A stretch of 35,207 nt of DNA from Bacteroidota bacterium. GTDB taxonomy: Bacteria > Bacteroidota > Bacteroidia > J057 > RFSG01. The stretch's first letter is position 1; each line of letters starts with the position of its first letter. The notes beneath the pieces were generated by a model. That model worked only from the letters and a program-made list of their open reading frames with translations. It was not told the origin of the DNA and made no database searches. The position numbers and the translations under genes were made by a program. The stretch is from the NCBI GenBank assembly GCA_947459115.1, contig CANHCC010000006.1, positions 1 through 35,207 of the forward strand, in the 5' to 3' direction. This document shows positions 34,298-35,207 of this stretch, in pieces.

Positions 34298-34819
34298 ATG
34301 GAACACCTCAAGCTTCAAATCATAGAAACCGCTGTTGCCATAGGCATTTACATCCTGATAAAAATCCTTCTGTATAAATATATCAACACCCTTGTTGGGA
34401 ATAGCATATCTTCCAGGAAGCGAAGCAAGATTGTGAAAAAAGGAATTAACCTAACCACCATTACCCTTTTCTTGATTATCCTTCTTTCCATCTGGGGCGT
34501 AAATCAATCCGAACTTGCCGTATTTATAGGATCCGTTTTAACCGTCATTGGTATCGCCTTGTTTGCACAATGGTCTATTTTGTCGAATGTAACCTCCGGC
34601 ATCATCCTATTCTTCAGTCACTCTGCCCAACTGGATGATTGGATTACCATCATGGATAAAGAATATGATATCGAAGGTAGAATCAGTGACATCGGCCTGT
34701 TCTTTGTTACCCTGAAATCAAAAGAAAACGACAGCATTGAAATACCGAATAGCGTATTCTTGTATAAAATGATTAAAAAGAAAAAAGTCATTCCAGAAGA
34801 ATCATCTAGTCCAGAGTAG
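34298..34819 (+). CDS. Short MscS-family mechanosensitive channel protein
   Basis: A 173-residue membrane protein with three hydrophobic helices at about residues 8-28, 50-70 and 74-105. The third resembles the pore helix and its continuation in MscS (GSVLTVIGIALFAQWSILSN), followed by a beta-domain segment (DDWITIMDKEYDIEGRISDI) and the typical IEIPNSVFL. The protein stops about ten residues later (KKKVIPEE), so it lacks the alpha/beta C-terminal domain of E. coli MscS; such short forms are found widely in Bacteroidota. It may release solutes on membrane stretch. No promoter match was seen upstream. Confidence 0.85.
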   Translation: MEHLKLQIIETAVAIGIYILIKILLYKYINTLVGNSISSRKRSKIVKKGINLTTITLFLIILLSIWGVNQSELAVFIGSVLTVIGIALFAQWSILSNVTSGIILFFSHSAQLDDWITIMDKEYDIEGRISDIGLFFVTLKSKENDSIEIPNSVFLYKMIKKKKVIPEESSSPE

Positions 34820-34880
34820 ATTTATGCTTGAAATTTCATAAACCTACCTAATAATAAATAATTACCATACGTATGAATGT

Positions 34881-35207
34881 TTGAATGTAGAGACGCAATA
34901 TTTTGCGTCTCGGGAGATGCATGCATGTTTGGTTGTAGAGACGCAATATTTTGCGTCTCGGAAGGACGCATGCATGTTTGAATGTATAGACGCAATATTT
35001 TGCGTCTCTACAGAAGGCACATGCATGTTTGAATGTATAGACGCAATATTTTGCATCTCGGAAGGACGCATGCATGTTTGAATGTAGAGACGCAATATTT
35101 TGCGTCTCTACGGAAGACGCATGCATGTTTGGTTGTAGAGACGCAATATTTTGCGTCTCGGAAGACGCATGCATGTTTGAATGTAGAGACGCAATATTTT
35201 GCGTCTC
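34881..35207. repeat. Minisatellite of at least seven palindrome-bearing units, cut by window edge
   Basis: A 22-bp dyad (arms GAGACGCAA and TTGCGTCTC around TATT) is present at 34890-34911, 34938-34959, 34987-35008, 35038-35059, 35087-35108, 35138-35159 and 35186-35207. Periods are 48, 49, 51, 49, 51 and 48 bp. The spacers are near-identical (GACGCATGCATGTTTGAATG-type, with a TGCATGCA palindrome), so this is not CRISPR. Copies 3 and 4 have a T at the first position and copy 4 has GCATCTC. Two of the spacers begin with TAC, completing a GTAGAGACG/CGTCTCTAC dyad. The array continues beyond the window. Confidence 0.93.

Noticed and set aside
34848-35174. Open frames through the minisatellite on both strands
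   Set aside because: They exist because the repeat has few stops; unit lengths of 48, 49 and 51 bp do not keep one frame, so no repeated peptide is selected.
34881-35207. CRISPR array
   Set aside because: The segments between the dyads are nearly identical to each other, differ in length by 1-3 nt, and no cas gene is near. It is a minisatellite.

Overview
The window reads as one stretch of a Bacteroidota chromosome, most probably from the Saprospiria/Sphingobacteriia side. The basis is family content and promoter style: ExbB/ExbD, an M1 peptidase with a type IX secretion C-terminal sorting domain, a GWxTD protein, BshC (bacillithiol), a Bacteroidota-type arginase-like protein, an absence of Shine-Dalgarno sequences, and repeated use of the Bacteroidota -7 box TAnnTTTG, often with a TTG about 15-20 nt upstream. 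The genus cannot be fixed from this alone. No rRNA or tRNA gene and no CRISPR array was found.

Layout. 1-1044 (minus): exbB-exbD, with exbD cut by the window edge. 1213-3185 (plus): a sodium:neurotransmitter-symporter family transporter followed by a 43-residue one-helix partner of the MetS type. 3432-4022: a secreted or outer-membrane protein. 4070-9121 (minus): a RmlD-like reductase, a DUF3467 protein and cobalamin-dependent methionine synthase metH, which has an unusually long, foldable leader. 9322-11570 (minus): thiO and an arginase-superfamily protein that has lost metal ligands. 11708-14885 (plus): an NAD-dependent epimerase, thiS, a secreted endonuclease/exonuclease/phosphatase-fold protein and dprA. 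14909-17239 (minus): a tightly packed trio of enoyl-CoA hydratase, histone-deacetylase-like deacetylase and a DUF4412-like exported protein. 17323-21185 (minus): a lipoprotein, a cluster of short palindromic repeats and a large SNF2 helicase. 21381-24014 (plus): a single-cysteine thioredoxin-fold protein and the M1 peptidase. 24067-25017 (minus): the Sua5-type threonylcarbamoyl-AMP synthase. 25143-30100 (plus): a compact ftsY-rimO-GWxTD-bshC operon.

From about 30.1 kb the character changes. Intergenic spaces are long and A+T-rich, and the genes look accessory: a trio of consecutive hairpins (REP-like), a possible 49-residue ORF under a good promoter, a higB toxin with a HigA/ImmA-IrrE-type antitoxin, a DNA methyltransferase gene broken after 62 codons by the end of a decayed IS21-family element (an istB remnant is readable), an unrecognised 180-residue protein, a short MscS-family channel, and a minisatellite of at least seven palindrome-bearing units that runs off the right edge. 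I read this as a degraded mobile/defence region next to a conserved housekeeping block.

The observations I would check first are the nested symmetric RNA fold between the metH promoter and metH, the -7 boxes lying only 2-5 nt from start codons (leaderless transcripts), the palindromic repeat clusters at 18221-18303 and 34890-35207, and the lipoyl-like periplasmic insert in the symporter. I did not find a clear new multi-gene system.
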